From Pseudomonas lutea (GTDB lineage Bacteria > Pseudomonadota > Gammaproteobacteria > Pseudomonadales > Pseudomonadaceae), in NCBI RefSeq assembly GCF_000759445.1, contig NZ_JRMB01000001.1, positions 1,674,001-1,738,000 of the forward strand: DNA of 64,000 nucleotides, given 5' to 3'. The position numbers and the translations under genes were made by a program. The stretch's first letter is position 1. Every line of letters starts with the position of its first letter. The notes under the pieces are model-generated. The model saw nothing but the letters and a program-made list of their open reading frames with translations. It was not told the origin of the DNA and did not search any database. This document shows, piece by piece, positions 27,535 to 37,550 of this stretch.

Positions 27535-29475
27535 CTGTAGGAGCCGGCTTGCTGGCGAACCGCGATAGCACCGCAACGGTGAGGGCGACTGGCATGACGC
27601 GTTCGCTCCTACAAATGGAGGTGTGTCAGCTACGGCGCGGTTGAACGGCTTGACGCATTCGCCAGCAAGCCGGCTCCTACAAATGGGCGGTGTCAGCTGC
27701 GGCGCGGTTGAACGGCATGACGCGTTCGCCAGCAAGCCGGCGAATGCGGTGGGGCAGGTTCGGCGATATCGCGGGCTGGTATTTTTCGCGGGCAAGCGCG
27801 CTCCTACAATAAATCCAGGCCGCCTCAGGCATCTGCGGCATAAAGAAACCTGCGGCCTACGCGAATTGTAGGAGCCGGCTTGCTGGCGAACCGTGATAGC
27901 ACCGCAACGGTGAGGGTGACTGGCATGACCCGTTCGCCAGCAAGCCGGCTCCTACAAATGGGCGGTGTCAGCTACGGCGCGGTTGAACGGCTTGACGCGT
28001 TCGCCAGCAAGCCGGCGAATGCGGTGGGTCAGGTTGGGCGAGATCGCGGGCTGATATTTTTCGCGGGCAAGCGCGCTCCTACAATAGATCCAGGCCGCCT
28101 CAGGAATCTGCGGCATAAAGAAACCTGCGGCCTACGCGAATCTGTAGGAGCCGGCTTGCTGGCGAACCGCGATCGCACCGTAACGGTGAGGGTGACTGGC
28201 ATGACCCGTTCGCCAGCAAGCCGGCTCCTACGAATGGGCGGTGTCAGCTATGGCGCGGTTGAACGGCTTGACCCGTTCGCCAGCAAGCCGGCGAATGCGA
28301 TGGGTCAGGTTGGGCGAGATCGCGGGCTGATATTTTTCGCGGGCAAGCGCGCTCCTACAATAGATCCAGGCCGCCTCAGGAATCTGCGGCATAAAGAAAC
28401 CTGCGGCCTACGCGAATCTGTAGGAGCCGGCTTGCTGGCGAAACCGCGATAGCACCGCAACGGTGAGGGCGACTGGCTTGCCGCGTTCGCCAGCAAGCCG
28501 GCTCCTACGAATGGAGGTGTGTCAGCTACGGCGCGGTTGAACGGCTTGACGCGTTCGCCAGCAAGCCGGCGAATGCGATGGGTCAGGTTGGGCGAGATCG
28601 CGGGCTGATATTTTTCGCGGGCAAGCGCGCTCCTACAATAGATCCAGGCCGCCTCAGGAATCTGCGGCATAAAGAAACCTGCGGCCTACGCGAATCTGTA
28701 GGAGCCGGCTTGCTGGCGAACCGTGATAGCACCGCAACGGTGAGGGCGACTGGCTTGCCGCGTTCGCCAGCAAGCCGGCTCCTACGAATGGAGGTGTGTC
28801 AGCTATGGCGCGGCTGAACGGCTTGACCCGTTCGCCAGCAAGCCGGCGAATGCGGTGGGTCAGGTTGGGCGAGATCGCGGGCTGATATTTTTCGCGGGCA
28901 AGCGCGCTCCTACAATAAATCCAGGCTGCCTCAGGCATCTGCGGCATAAAGAAACCTGCGGCCTACGCGAATCTGTAGGAGCCGGCTTGCTGGCGAACCG
29001 CGATCGCACCGTAACGGTGAGGGCGACTGGCTTGCCGCGTTCGCCAGCAAGCCGGCTCCTACGAATGGAGGTGTGTCAGCTATGGCGCGGTTGAACGGCT
29101 TGACGCGTTCGCCAGCGAGCCGGCGAATGCGGTGGGTCAGGTTGGGCGAGATCGCGGGCTGATATTTTTCGCGGGCAAGCGTGCTCCTACAATAGATCCA
29201 GGCTGCCTCAGGCATCTGCGGCATAAAGAAACCTGCGGCCTACGCGAATCTGTAGGAGCCGGCTTGCTGGCGAACCGCGATAGCACCGCAACGGTGAGGG
29301 TGACTGGCATGACCCGTTCGCCAGCAAGCCGGCTCCTACAAATGGGCGGTGTCAGCTACGGCGCGGTTGAACGGCATGACGCGTTCGCCAGCAAGCCGGC
29401 TCCTACGAATGGGGGGGTGTCAGCTACGGCGCGGTTGAACGGCGTGACGCGTTCGCCAGCAAGCCGGCTCCTACC
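27535..29475. repeat. Large tandem REP array, six units plus a partial
   Basis: The element GGAGCCGGCTTGCTGGC recurs in the same orientation at 27539, 27870, 28146, 28422, 28700, 28977 and 29254: one 331-bp unit, five of 276-278 bp, and a partial of about 225 bp. Each unit contains in order a forward REP, an inverted REP, a shortened inverted REP (GCCAGCAAGCCGGCGAATGC), an inverted GCGGGCAAGCGCGCTCC REP and the linker GCGGCATAAAGAAACCTGCG. Frames inside are translations of the repeat. Confidence 0.95.
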
Positions 29476-29529
29476 GTTCGGGTCAGTGGTCGGATGGATG
29501 CGTCCGCGGTCGCGATTCAGCCCGAGGCA

Positions 29530-29559
29530 TAAAAAACCCACCAAATGGTGGGTTCTTTT
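29530..29559 (-). terminator. Rho-independent terminator of the aldehyde dehydrogenase gene
   Basis: Minus-strand ACCCACC-ATTT-GGTGGGT stem followed by a T6 run, 18 bases after the stop codon. Confidence 0.92.
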
Positions 29560-29576
29560 GCCGCTGTCGCGTGAGG

Positions 29577-31010
29577 TTACAAGTTGTACACGGTCACCAG
29601 CTTGGTGTTCAGGTACGCCTCGATCGCTTCGGTGCCGCCTTCGGACCCGTAGCCGGAGTCCTTGATGCCGCCAAACGGCACTTCAACCAGGCCGATGCCT
29701 TGATGGTTGATCGACAGCATGCCGGCTTCGATGCGGGTGCTGAGGATGTGCGCGGTTTTCATCGATGAGGTGAACGCGTACGACGCCAGGCCGAACGGCA
29801 CGCGGTTGGATTCCCTGACCGCGTCTTCGACCGTATCGAACGGCACCAGCAGGGCCACCGGGCCGAAAGGCTCCTCGTTCATGATGCGCATCTCGGTGGT
29901 CAGGCCGCTGATCACGGTGGGCTCGAAGAAGTAGCCCGGCCCTTCGATCGCCTTGCCGCCGACATGCAGCGTGGCGCCTTTATCGCTGGCGTCCTTGATC
30001 AACGCCGTCAACGCCGGAATACGTCGCTCGTTGGCCACCGGGCCCATGGTAACGCCCTGCTCCAGACCATTGCCGACTTTCAATTCGTGGGCCAGGCCAA
30101 CGAATTTTTCGGCGAACGCATCGAACACGCCCCTCTGCACTAAAATCCGCGTCGGCGATACGCAGACCTGCCCGGCGTTACGGAACTTGGCGCCTGCCAG
30201 CGTGCGTGCCGCCAGATCGATGTCAGCATCATCAAACACCAGCGCCGGCGCGTGACCGCCCAGCTCCATGGTGGCGCGCTTCATGTGCTGTCCCGCGAGG
30301 GCCGCCAGCTGCTTGCCCACCGGGGTCGAGCCGGTGAAGGTGACTTTTTTGATGGTCGGGTGCGCGATCAGGTAGCTCGAAATCTGCGCCGGATCGCCAT
30401 ACACCAGGCCGATCACACCCGCCGGAACACCGGCATCCACGAACGCGCGCACCAGTTCGGCAGGCGAGGCCGGGGTTTCTTCAGGGGCTTTGACGATGAT
30501 CGAGCAGCCGGCCGCCAGCGCCGAGGACAGCTTGCGCACCACCTGATTGATCGGGAAGTTCCACGGCGTGAACGCAGCCACCGGGCCGACCGGTTCCTTG
30601 ATCACCTTCTGCTCCACCGCGACGTTGCGCGAAGGCACCAGACGCCCGTAAGCGCGACGCCCTTCCTCGGCGAGCCAGTCGACAATGTCGGCGGCGGACA
30701 GGGTTTCCATGCGTGCCTCGGCCAGCGGCTTGCCCTGCTCGCGGGTCATGATGTTGGCAATGTGATCGACGCGGTCGCGCAGCAGATCGGCGGCCTTCTG
30801 CATGATTTTGTAGCGGTCATAGGCCGGGGTGCTGCGCCAGGTTTCAAATCCTCGCTCGGCCGCTGCCAGCGCCTGATCCAGATCGGCGATATCGGCGTGC
30901 GCCACCGTGCCGAGGGTTTCGCCGTCGGCCGGGTTGATGACATTGAGGGTGCGGCCATCTGCACTGGCACGCCACTGACCATCGATGAACAGCTGAACGT
31001 CTGGATACAT
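29577..31010 (-). CDS. NAD(P)-dependent succinate-semialdehyde dehydrogenase-type aldehyde dehydrogenase
   Basis: A 477-residue aldehyde dehydrogenase. [15 protein letters not shown] (cofactor region), FTGSTPVGK (Rossmann loop), [16 protein letters not shown] (general-base Glu) and [11 protein letters not shown] (catalytic Cys) are intact. The closest family pattern is succinate-semialdehyde dehydrogenase, though related 2-oxoglutarate semialdehyde and glycolaldehyde enzymes look alike. I chose [11 protein letters not shown] (31010; GGAG just upstream) over a start 8 codons earlier. An ArsR regulator lies upstream on the same strand. Confidence 0.9.
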   Translation of the reverse strand: MYPDVQLFIDGQWRASADGRTLNVINPADGETLGTVAHADIADLDQALAAAERGFETWRSTPAYDRYKIMQKAADLLRDRVDHIANIMTREQGKPLAEARMETLSAADIVDWLAEEGRRAYGRLVPSRNVAVEQKVIKEPVGPVAAFTPWNFPINQVVRKLSSALAAGCSIIVKAPEETPASPAELVRAFVDAGVPAGVIGLVYGDPAQISSYLIAHPTIKKVTFTGSTPVGKQLAALAGQHMKRATMELGGHAPALVFDDADIDLAARTLAGAKFRNAGQVCVSPTRILVQRGVFDAFAEKFVGLAHELKVGNGLEQGVTMGPVANERRIPALTALIKDASDKGATLHVGGKAIEGPGYFFEPTVISGLTTEMRIMNEEPFGPVALLVPFDTVEDAVRESNRVPFGLASYAFTSSMKTAHILSTRIEAGMLSINHQGIGLVEVPFGGIKDSGYGSEGGTEAIEAYLNTKLVTVYNL

Positions 31011-31145
31011 GGGAACTCCGGATGCGCCTCGCAAGAGACGGAAGGGACAAAGGCGCGCCGACCCGGACCGGGTGCGCGCCGCTCGCGATCAAAATCGGCT
31101 GAGGGACAGACTGAGAGATAGGGGCGCCCGGCCCGGTTTTCAATG

Positions 31146-31439
31146 CTAGAGCTGCATCAGCTGACGTGCGTAGGCCTGCAACACTTCACGCTGAAGCATG
31201 AAGCTGGCGTACTTGCCTTCGCGCAAGGTAGCGATCAGCCCCGCGCGCTCAAGCTCTCGGGTGTGGTGTGAAACGGTGGCCGCGCTTACGGGGTGGGCTT
31301 TGAGCACTTCGGCGCACGGCAATGCCTGCTCACTGGCGCCGATCTGAACCAGGATCCGGTAGCGACGGCTGTCTGCCAGCGCTCTTGCGATCAATGCAAC
31401 TTGCGAATCACTCAACGGAAACTGCTCTGCCGTACTCAT
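31146..31439 (-). CDS. ArsR family helix-turn-helix regulator
   Basis: A 97-residue winged-helix protein with recognition helix region PVSAATVSHHTRELERAGLI and wing REGKYASFMLQ. No CxC metal-binding motif in the recognition region, so it is probably not a metal sensor. It sits 135 bases upstream of the aldehyde dehydrogenase gene on the same strand and divergent from the purine permease gene; either could be its target. Confidence 0.87.
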   Translation of the reverse strand: MSTAEQFPLSDSQVALIARALADSRRYRILVQIGASEQALPCAEVLKAHPVSAATVSHHTRELERAGLIATLREGKYASFMLQREVLQAYARQLMQL

Positions 31440-31648
31440 GATGATTCTGATGCCTCAGTGATGACCGCCACATACAGATAATGCGCTGAAAACCCGACAG
31501 CCCGATGACAGTCAGAATAATGGAGGCTGGGCAACGAGAATCGTTCAGCGTTTTACGACCATCGTTTGCGATATCTTGCCGCTGACCCGCGCCGCGTTTT
31601 CTGGCATCCTGCGCGCCCTTTTTGCCACGGCCAACCCGGAGGCTCACC

Positions 31649-33184
31649 ATGACCGCTCCGCATCGCAGCGCCTCGACCCATTCTGCGCCACCCAAGGCTG
31701 ACCTGATATACGGGCTCGACGACCGTCCGCACTTTACGGCGGCCATCTTTGCGGCGCTGCAGCACGTGCTGGCCAGTTTCGTCGGCATCATCACCCCGAC
31801 CCTCATCGTCGGCAGCGTGCTGGGCCTGGACAGCGAAGTGCCGTACCTGATCAGCATGGCGCTGTTCGTGTCCGGGCTGGGCACCTTCGTTCAGGCCAAA
31901 CGCATCGGCCCGATCGGCTCGGGGCTGTTGTGCCTGCAGGGCACCAGCTTCTCGTTTCTCAGCGTGATTCTCAGCGCAGGTTTTTTGGTCAAGAGTCGCG
32001 GTGGCGGCACCGACGAAATCCTCTCCACCATCTTCGGGGTGTGCTTTTGCGCAGCGTTTGTTGAAGTCGCGCTCAGCCAGTTCATCGGCAAACTGCGCAA
32101 GCTGATCACGCCGGTGGTGACCGGCACGATCATCACGCTGATGGGCCTGTCGCTGTTGAAAGTCGCGATGACGGACATGGCCGGCGGTTTTGGCGCAAGC
32201 GATCTGGGGTCGGCCGCAAACCTTGGGCTGGCTGCCGTGGTGCTGGTCACCATCGTGGTGCTCAACCGCTTCAATATTCCGCTGCTGCGCCTCAGTGCAA
32301 TCATCATCGGGCTGGCACTGGGCTTCGCCGTGGCGTGGTTCATGGGCCGAGTGGATTTTGCGCAGATGCCCCAGGTGCCGGCGATGAGCATTCCGGTGCC
32401 GTTCAAATACGGGTTCTCGTTCGATCTGGTGGCGTTCATCCCGATCGCGGTGATTTTCCTGGTCTCGCCACTGGAAGCCGCCGGAGACCTCACCGCCAAC
32501 TCGATGATCTCGCAACAACCGGTCAGTGGGCCGGTGTATATCCGCAGGATCAAGTCGGGGCTGCTGGCCGACGGGCTGAATTCGGCGCTGGCCGCGACGT
32601 TCAACAGCCTGCCCATGGTCACCTTCGCGCAGAACAACGGCGTCATTCAGCTGACCGGCGTGGCCAGCCGCTACGTGGCGTTTTTCATCGCGGGCATTCT
32701 GGTGTTGCTGGGGTTGTTTCCGATCATCGGCGCAGTGCTGCAGTTGATGCCCAAGCCGGTGCTGGGCGGCGCCACGCTGATTATGTTCGGCACTGTCGCA
32801 GTGGCGGGTATCAAAATTCTCTCGGAAGCCGGGTTGCACCGCCGCAATATGCTGATCGTTGCCATTTCTCTCGGCATGGGACTGGGCGTTGCTGCAGTGC
32901 CGGAGGTCTTGCGCGAGCTGCCCAAGGCGCTGCATAACATTTTCGAATCGCCCATTACCGTCGGGGCATTCTGCGCGATCATTCTGAACATCTTCCTGCC
33001 GGAGGAATACCAGGCGCCGGAGCTCACCGAATTTGACCCGGAAGCTGCGACGCTAAAGGTGCTTCAGGACCCGCCTGCTACTCGCGATGCAGAACCTCTC
33101 CCTGCGCACGAGGTCGCACAGTTGAATCGCCAAGGCGTTGCAAGGGACGTATTACGCCCCGACGGCCTGCCCAAGGAGTCTTGA
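31649..33184 (+). CDS. NCS2 family purine (xanthine/uric acid) permease
   Basis: A 511-residue inner-membrane transporter with about fourteen membrane segments. The nucleobase-ascorbate transporter signature QNNGVIQLTGVASR and LEAAGDLTANSMIS are present. The ATG at 31649 has GGAGG 6 bases upstream; the frame opens 9 codons earlier without a ribosome site. It imports purines such as xanthine or urate. A short charged C-terminal tail follows the last helix. Cotranscribed with the next lipoprotein gene (stop and start adjoin). Confidence 0.92.
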   Translation: MTAPHRSASTHSAPPKADLIYGLDDRPHFTAAIFAALQHVLASFVGIITPTLIVGSVLGLDSEVPYLISMALFVSGLGTFVQAKRIGPIGSGLLCLQGTSFSFLSVILSAGFLVKSRGGGTDEILSTIFGVCFCAAFVEVALSQFIGKLRKLITPVVTGTIITLMGLSLLKVAMTDMAGGFGASDLGSAANLGLAAVVLVTIVVLNRFNIPLLRLSAIIIGLALGFAVAWFMGRVDFAQMPQVPAMSIPVPFKYGFSFDLVAFIPIAVIFLVSPLEAAGDLTANSMISQQPVSGPVYIRRIKSGLLADGLNSALAATFNSLPMVTFAQNNGVIQLTGVASRYVAFFIAGILVLLGLFPIIGAVLQLMPKPVLGGATLIMFGTVAVAGIKILSEAGLHRRNMLIVAISLGMGLGVAAVPEVLRELPKALHNIFESPITVGAFCAIILNIFLPEEYQAPELTEFDPEAATLKVLQDPPATRDAEPLPAHEVAQLNRQGVARDVLRPDGLPKES

Positions 33185-33667
33185 ATGTCGCCACGTCCGA
33201 TCCGCACCCTGATCGCGGGCCTTGCCATGATGGTTGCGCTGAGTGCGTGCGCGCTGTTTCCCAATCGCGACCCGCTCAACATCAACGTTGTAGGCATCGA
33301 GCCGCTGCCCAGCCAGGACCTCGAGATCCGCTTTGCGGTGAAGCTGCGCCTGCAAAACCCCAATGACAACGACATCCAGTACGACGGTGTGGCCTTGAAC
33401 CTGGATGTGAACGGCAAATTGCTCGCTTCGGGTGTGAGCAGCCAGAAAGGCACGATCACGCGGTTTTCCGAAGGTGTGCTGACGGTCCCGGTAACGGTCT
33501 CGGCGTTCGCGGCGCTACGTCAGGCCGTTGGCCTCACCGAACAGCAACGCCTGGACAATCTGCCCTATGAGCTGCACGGCAAGCTGGCCGGCGGGTTGTT
33601 CGGGACCCTGCGCTTTGAAGACAGCGGCACGTTAAGCCTGCCGCAGCCGGCCAGCGGCAGCTGGTGA
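33185..33667 (+). CDS. LEA type 2 (WHy domain) lipoprotein
   Basis: A 160-residue exported lipoprotein with lipobox LSAC (Cys near residue 21). The mature part has the Water-stress/Hypersensitive-response fold pattern: LNINVVGIEPLPSQDLEIRF, LRLQNPNDNDIQYDGV and LTVPVTVS. An AAGGAG lies 7 bases before the ATG. Family members bind hydrophobic or stress-related partners; the precise role here is unknown. It directly follows the purine permease gene. Confidence 0.88.
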   Translation: MSPRPIRTLIAGLAMMVALSACALFPNRDPLNINVVGIEPLPSQDLEIRFAVKLRLQNPNDNDIQYDGVALNLDVNGKLLASGVSSQKGTITRFSEGVLTVPVTVSAFAALRQAVGLTEQQRLDNLPYELHGKLAGGLFGTLRFEDSGTLSLPQPASGSW

Positions 33668-33687
33668 CCCTGCCAGAGCTGGCAGGG
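33668..33687. terminator. Hairpin between convergent genes
   Basis: A perfect CCCTGCCA-GAGC-TGGCAGGG hairpin immediately after the lipoprotein stop and 7 bases before the end of the opposite gene. There is no T run, so it is at best a weak or bidirectional terminator. Confidence 0.5.
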
Positions 33688-33694
33688 CGGTGTA

Positions 33695-33952
33695 TCAGCC
33701 TCGCGCCGCCGCCACCAGTCGATTGACTTCGGCGCGCACCATGTTGGCGTACTCAGGCGGCGACATGGCGTCCAGCTCCCCACGCACCCACTCCGACCAC
33801 TTGCCTTTGCGCTTGCCCCTTTCGCCCATCAGCCGGGCAGCGTCGCCCTTGGCCTTGCCCAGATTGCTTTGCCACAGATCGAACAGACGGGACTTTTCGT
33901 CCTCGATGGCGGCGCGTTCCGGAAGGGTTTTGTTGGCCAGGTTGTGACTCAT
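33695..33952 (-). CDS. Small conserved-looking hypothetical protein (85 aa)
   Basis: The protein begins MSHNLANKTLPERAAIEDEK and is highly charged, with a basic centre (GERGKRKGKWSEWVRGEL) and a C-terminal SPPEYANMVRAEVNRLVAA. The open frame extends far upstream, but that part overlaps the divergent promoter region and has no protein-like character. No domain recognised. It is divergent from the DUF883 gene. Confidence 0.7.
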   Translation of the reverse strand: MSHNLANKTLPERAAIEDEKSRLFDLWQSNLGKAKGDAARLMGERGKRKGKWSEWVRGELDAMSPPEYANMVRAEVNRLVAAARG

Positions 33953-34151
33953 GGTATGTACCTCGATATGCAGACGACACGCAAAAAACAGAGCCGGCGA
34001 GCGGCTCGAAAGCGTCGGCATCTTACACCCGGTCGCCCCGATTCCCGACCACATTCGTCGCCCGCTTTGAACGCGCCCGGAATTGCCCTGCAACTTTTCG
34101 GTCGCGCAAAACTCCATTGCACACTGCCATAACCACTGAAAGGAAATTGCC

Positions 34152-34472
34152 ATGGCTCGTAAAACTGCTGCCCAAAACGCCGCTGTCGAACAGATCAAGG
34201 ATCAAGCATTCAGCGAACTGGCCGCCCTGATTGAAGAGTCTGACAAACTGCTCAAGGACAGCGCTTCGTTGGTCGGAGAAGAAGCGGACACCGTGCGGGC
34301 CCAACTGAGCCAGAAGCTCAAGCAGGCAATGGAATCGGTCAGCAGCGTGCGCGACCGCACCAAGCCTGCCGTCGAAGCCACCGAAAACTACATTGGCGGC
34401 CACCCGTGGCAAACCGTGGCGGTCTCCGCGGGCTTTGGTCTGGTCGTGGGTTTGCTGCTGGGTCGTCGTTGA
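34152..34472 (+). CDS. DUF883 (ElaB/YqjD-like) membrane-anchored protein
   Basis: A 106-residue protein with an amphipathic, helical N-terminal part (about 10-75) and a C-terminal membrane anchor GFGLVVGLLLGRR preceded by GGHPWQTVAVSA, the hallmark of the ElaB/YqjD/DUF883 family. In E. coli, relatives bind ribosomes at the inner membrane in stationary phase. AAGGAAATTGCC precedes the ATG. Confidence 0.9.
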   Translation: MARKTAAQNAAVEQIKDQAFSELAALIEESDKLLKDSASLVGEEADTVRAQLSQKLKQAMESVSSVRDRTKPAVEATENYIGGHPWQTVAVSAGFGLVVGLLLGRR

Positions 34473-34519
34473 TTCACCCGACTGCCCTTTGAACCCTCGC
34501 TATAGTCGGAACCCGCCAG

Positions 34520-34580
34520 GGCCGGCTATAGCTGCAAAGGTGTCACCCAATGCCGCCAAGGTGTCACCCGAGACACCTCC
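34520..34580. repeat. Short direct repeat after the DUF883 gene
   Basis: AAGGTGTCACCC occurs twice, about 22 bases apart, with GAGACACCT adjoining the second copy so that GGTGTC and GACACC can pair. It might act as a terminator-like structure between convergent genes; no T run is seen. Confidence 0.5.
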
Positions 34581-34610
34581 CTTGCAGGTTTGCCATCACG
34601 TCACACGCGC

Positions 34611-34964
34611 TCAAGACCGTGGCGGTATGACCTCAAGCTGCGACAGGCGGTGGGCCTTTGCCATAGCCGCATCGATCTCGGTCTTGGCCTTCTCGGCCTC
34701 GGATTGCGACTCGAAGGGTCCGATCATGACCACTTCCCTGCCATCGACCTTGACCACATAAGACGGGTAATGGTGCTCGACCAACCAATAGGTCATGTCG
34801 CTCAGCGCTTCTTTCAAGTGGACGCGAATGGTCCATTTTTGTGAGGCCGGGGTTGGCGCTTCGGTCGCCGAATCAGTGCTGGGAACCTGGGCAGGTGCAG
34901 CCGGCTTGCCGCCGTCACATCCTGCAAGCATCAATACCGCCACCATCATTGCCATCGTGCGCAC
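34611..34964 (-). CDS. Small lipoprotein with SPOR-like C-terminus
   Basis: A 117-residue protein with lipobox LAGC (Cys at residue 16), a Pro/Ala/Thr-rich linker, then a domain ending VKVDGREVVMIGPFESQSEAEKAKTEI that has the typical G-P-F-x-x-x-x-A-E SPOR pattern. SPOR domains bind denuded peptidoglycan; this one is short and somewhat divergent. It converges with the DUF883 gene. Confidence 0.72.
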   Translation of the reverse strand: MRTMAMMVAVLMLAGCDGGKPAAPAQVPSTDSATEAPTPASQKWTIRVHLKEALSDMTYWLVEHHYPSYVVKVDGREVVMIGPFESQSEAEKAKTEIDAAMAKAHRLSQLEVIPPRS

Positions 34965-35124
34965 GTCTGTTGCTCCTCGTTTGAAGTGGTCGAAAGTCTA
35001 CCACCGCAAAAGCCTGCAAGTTGTAACCTGACCGATCTAACGCCCTGAGTGCCGGCCCGGCACTGGACCTTCGGGCGCGCTGAATGCTAAAAACGCCGCA
35101 CTCAGGCGCGCGGACGGCATCACG

Positions 35125-35994
35125 ATGGAATTGCTCTGGCTGGAAGATTTCAATGTATTGGCGCAAAGCGGCAATTTTTCACGGGCGGCCGAGCTGCGTC
35201 ACGTTACCCAACCTGCGTTCAGCCGACGCATCCGCGCGCTGGAAAACTGGGTGGGCGTGGATCTGTTTGAACGCACGACGCAGGGCGCTGTGCTGACCGA
35301 CGCCGGACGCCAGATGATCGAGTCGGCACAGGACTTGACCCGCCGCCTGTACCAAATGCGTCAGGAAGCGCGAGAAGTGGCAGGCAAGCAAGCGCGCACG
35401 CTGCACTTCGCCGCGACGCATTCGCTCTCGTTCACCTTCTTTCCGGGCTGGGTGCGGGCCGCCGAGCGGGCCGGGCCAATTGAAGCGATTCGGCTGCATT
35501 CCGACAACATGCGCGTCTGTGAACAGATGCTGTTGAGCGGCGAAGCGCAGTTTCTCCTGTGCCACCAGCACCCGGACGTCCCTCCGCGCTTTGCTGCCGA
35601 GTCGTTTCACTCCAAAGTCGTGGGCCGGGATTTACTGATTCCTCTACAAGCCTGGCATGACTCGCCGCCGCACCCTCAGGCCACGTTGCCGCTGCTGGGT
35701 TACACCGCAGACTCCGGGCTGGGGCGAATTGTCTCGGCGCGCTTGCTTCGGGAAACACAGCCGCCGGCACTGGACACGGTTTTCAGTTCGCATCTGGCGG
35801 CGGTGCTGCTGTCCATGGCGCTGGAGGGCAAGGGCTTTGCCTGGCTGCCGGAAACGCTGGCGGGGCCAGAGCTGGCGAACGGTAAACTGGTCCGCGCACT
35901 GGACGAGCACTGGGACATTCCCCTGGAAATCCGCCTGTTCAGACCCGCCATGGCGCTGAGCGATTTCGCTGAAGACTTCTGGGCCCGCCTCTGA
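35125..35994 (+). CDS. LysR family regulator (HypT-like subgroup possible)
   Basis: A 289-residue LysR protein. The helix-turn-helix (about 5-62) reads NFSRAAELRHVTQPAFSRRI; RALENWVGVDLFER follows. The QPAFSRRIRALE form and the short N-terminus resemble the HypT/YjiE hypochlorite-responsive subgroup, but the subgroup call is tentative. No gene with an obvious oxidative-stress link is adjacent, although the PqiA-type operon begins 225 bases downstream. Confidence 0.87.
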   Translation: MELLWLEDFNVLAQSGNFSRAAELRHVTQPAFSRRIRALENWVGVDLFERTTQGAVLTDAGRQMIESAQDLTRRLYQMRQEAREVAGKQARTLHFAATHSLSFTFFPGWVRAAERAGPIEAIRLHSDNMRVCEQMLLSGEAQFLLCHQHPDVPPRFAAESFHSKVVGRDLLIPLQAWHDSPPHPQATLPLLGYTADSGLGRIVSARLLRETQPPALDTVFSSHLAAVLLSMALEGKGFAWLPETLAGPELANGKLVRALDEHWDIPLEIRLFRPAMALSDFAEDFWARL

Positions 35995-36219
35995 ACGCGT
36001 TGGCTGACAGTGCCGGTAGACGTAATCGGCAGGGGCTGTCATCGACCACCGGGCAAAATAGCCCGAACCCGATGATGGCATTGTGGTCAATCACTCAAGT
36101 CTTTTCGCGGGCGCGTCCCTCATGGCAATCAATCCAACTAAAACGAGCCTGCGCCTCCGCGACAAGGTATCGTTGCCCGCCCGCCGAGCCGGCGCGCAAT
36201 CGACGAAAGCCGATCTATC

Positions 36220-36936
36220 GTGAATACATCCATGACCTCCACGACGCATGCGCCGATGACCGACACGCCCAATAGCGGGACGCAGTTGCCTGCACACGTT
36301 CCTGCACACGCCGCCAACAGCATGCAGACTGGCCCGGTACAGTGGATTATTTGCGAGCACTGCGATTCGCTGTACGAAGCCTTACCCTTGAGCAAGGGCG
36401 AATCGGCGCACTGCCTGCGCTGCGCAGCCGTATTGGGCCGCAGTCACCGGCTGTCCGTCGAACAACTGCTGGCGCTGAGCATTGCCGCCTGCGTCATGTT
36501 CATTTTTGCCAACGTATTCCCGGTCATCAGCATCAGCATGCAGGGCCTGCACAACGAGGTAACGCTGTGGGGATCGGTACAAGCGCTGGCCCAGGGACAG
36601 ATCACCCTCATCGCACTGGTCGCCGGCCTGGCCATCATTCTTGCCCCCGCGCTGCAGATCGCCTTGCTGTTCTGGGTGTTGTTCCACGCGCATCGCAACG
36701 AAATCGCGCCCGGTTTCAAGATGTGCATGCGCACCCTTGAGCACCTGCGGCCATGGAGCATGCTGGAAGTCTGTCTGCTGGGCATCCTGGTGGCCATCGT
36801 CAAACTGGCAGGGATGCTCGACGTCCATGCAGGCGTCGGGCTGTGGGCCATGGCGATGCTGATGGTGTTGATTGTGCTGATTGCCGGCAAGGACATCCGT
36901 CGCCTGTGGGACGAGCTTGGGGTAGAGCCTCTATGA
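36220..36936 (+). CDS. Paraquat-inducible protein A domain protein (first PqiA unit)
   Basis: A 238-residue membrane protein with an N-terminal zinc-ribbon-like region (CEHC near residue 46 and CLRC near 65) and four membrane helices, including IFANVFPVISISMQG. It corresponds to the first half of E. coli PqiA, which here is split in two genes. The GTG at 36220 is the most upstream start; an ATG at 36232 is possible. It overlaps the next gene by 4 bases (ATGA). Confidence 0.88.
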   Translation: MNTSMTSTTHAPMTDTPNSGTQLPAHVPAHAANSMQTGPVQWIICEHCDSLYEALPLSKGESAHCLRCAAVLGRSHRLSVEQLLALSIAACVMFIFANVFPVISISMQGLHNEVTLWGSVQALAQGQITLIALVAGLAIILAPALQIALLFWVLFHAHRNEIAPGFKMCMRTLEHLRPWSMLEVCLLGILVAIVKLAGMLDVHAGVGLWAMAMLMVLIVLIAGKDIRRLWDELGVEPL

Positions 36937-37550
36937 ACGGCATCCCCTTTGCCCGCGAACACCGCGTCACGTTATGCCATGTCTGCGGTTACGTGTGCCC
37001 CGACGACGCCCACGAGTGTCCGCGCTGCGATTCATCGGTGCATCGGCGCAAGCCCAACAGCCTGGCGCGCACCTGGGCGTTTCTGATCGCCGGGCTGATC
37101 TTCTACATCCCGGCCAACGTGCTGCCGGTGATGTACACGACCATGCTGGGCAGCAGCAGCGAAAACACCATCATGAGCGGGGTCATCGAGTTCGCCGAAG
37201 GCGGCTCGTGGGACATCGCCATCCTGATTTTCATCGCCAGCGTGATCGTGCCGTGCATCAAGTTCCTGGTGCTCGGCCTGCTGTTGGTAACGTGTCAGCG
37301 TCGCAGCACATGGGCAATGCGTGAACGCTCCCGGCTGTTTCGCTTCATCGAGTTGATCGGCTACTGGTCGATGCTCGATGTGCTGGTCGTCGCGCTGGTC
37401 GCGGCACTGGTGCAGTTCCACGGCCTGAGCACCATTGAGCCGCGCCTTGGCATTCTGTTTTTTGGTTTGGTGGTGGTGATGACAATGCTCGCCGCCATGA
37501 CGTTCGATCCCCGGCTTATCTGGGACGCAGAGGTTGACGATGTCCGATAA
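36933..37550 (+). CDS. pqiA: Paraquat-inducible protein A domain protein (second PqiA unit)
   Basis: A 205-residue membrane protein beginning MNGIPFAREHRVTLCHVCGY with paired CxxC motifs (CHVC, CPRC), then four membrane helices; IPANVLPVMYTTMLG mirrors the FANVFPVISI segment in the first unit. It corresponds to the second half of PqiA. In E. coli PqiABC forms an envelope-spanning lipid-transport system. The frame upstream of the ATG is a shadow of the first unit. Confidence 0.88.
   Translation: MNGIPFAREHRVTLCHVCGYVCPDDAHECPRCDSSVHRRKPNSLARTWAFLIAGLIFYIPANVLPVMYTTMLGSSSENTIMSGVIEFAEGGSWDIAILIFIASVIVPCIKFLVLGLLLVTCQRRSTWAMRERSRLFRFIELIGYWSMLDVLVVALVAALVQFHGLSTIEPRLGILFFGLVVVMTMLAAMTFDPRLIWDAEVDDVR

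Noticed and set aside
27535..29475. CRISPR-like regular spacing of short palindromic repeats
   Set aside because: The intervals are themselves nearly identical from unit to unit, so there are no unique spacers, and no cas gene is present.
27880..29665. Frames of 60-190 codons inside the tandem REP array
   Set aside because: All are translations of the 276-bp unit (recurring ASKPANA, GLIFFAGKRAPTIDPG); the repeat explains them.
31553..32935. 460-codon minus-strand frame opposite the purine permease
   Set aside because: Antisense shadow rich in His, Gln and Arg; the plus-strand permease has full family motifs.
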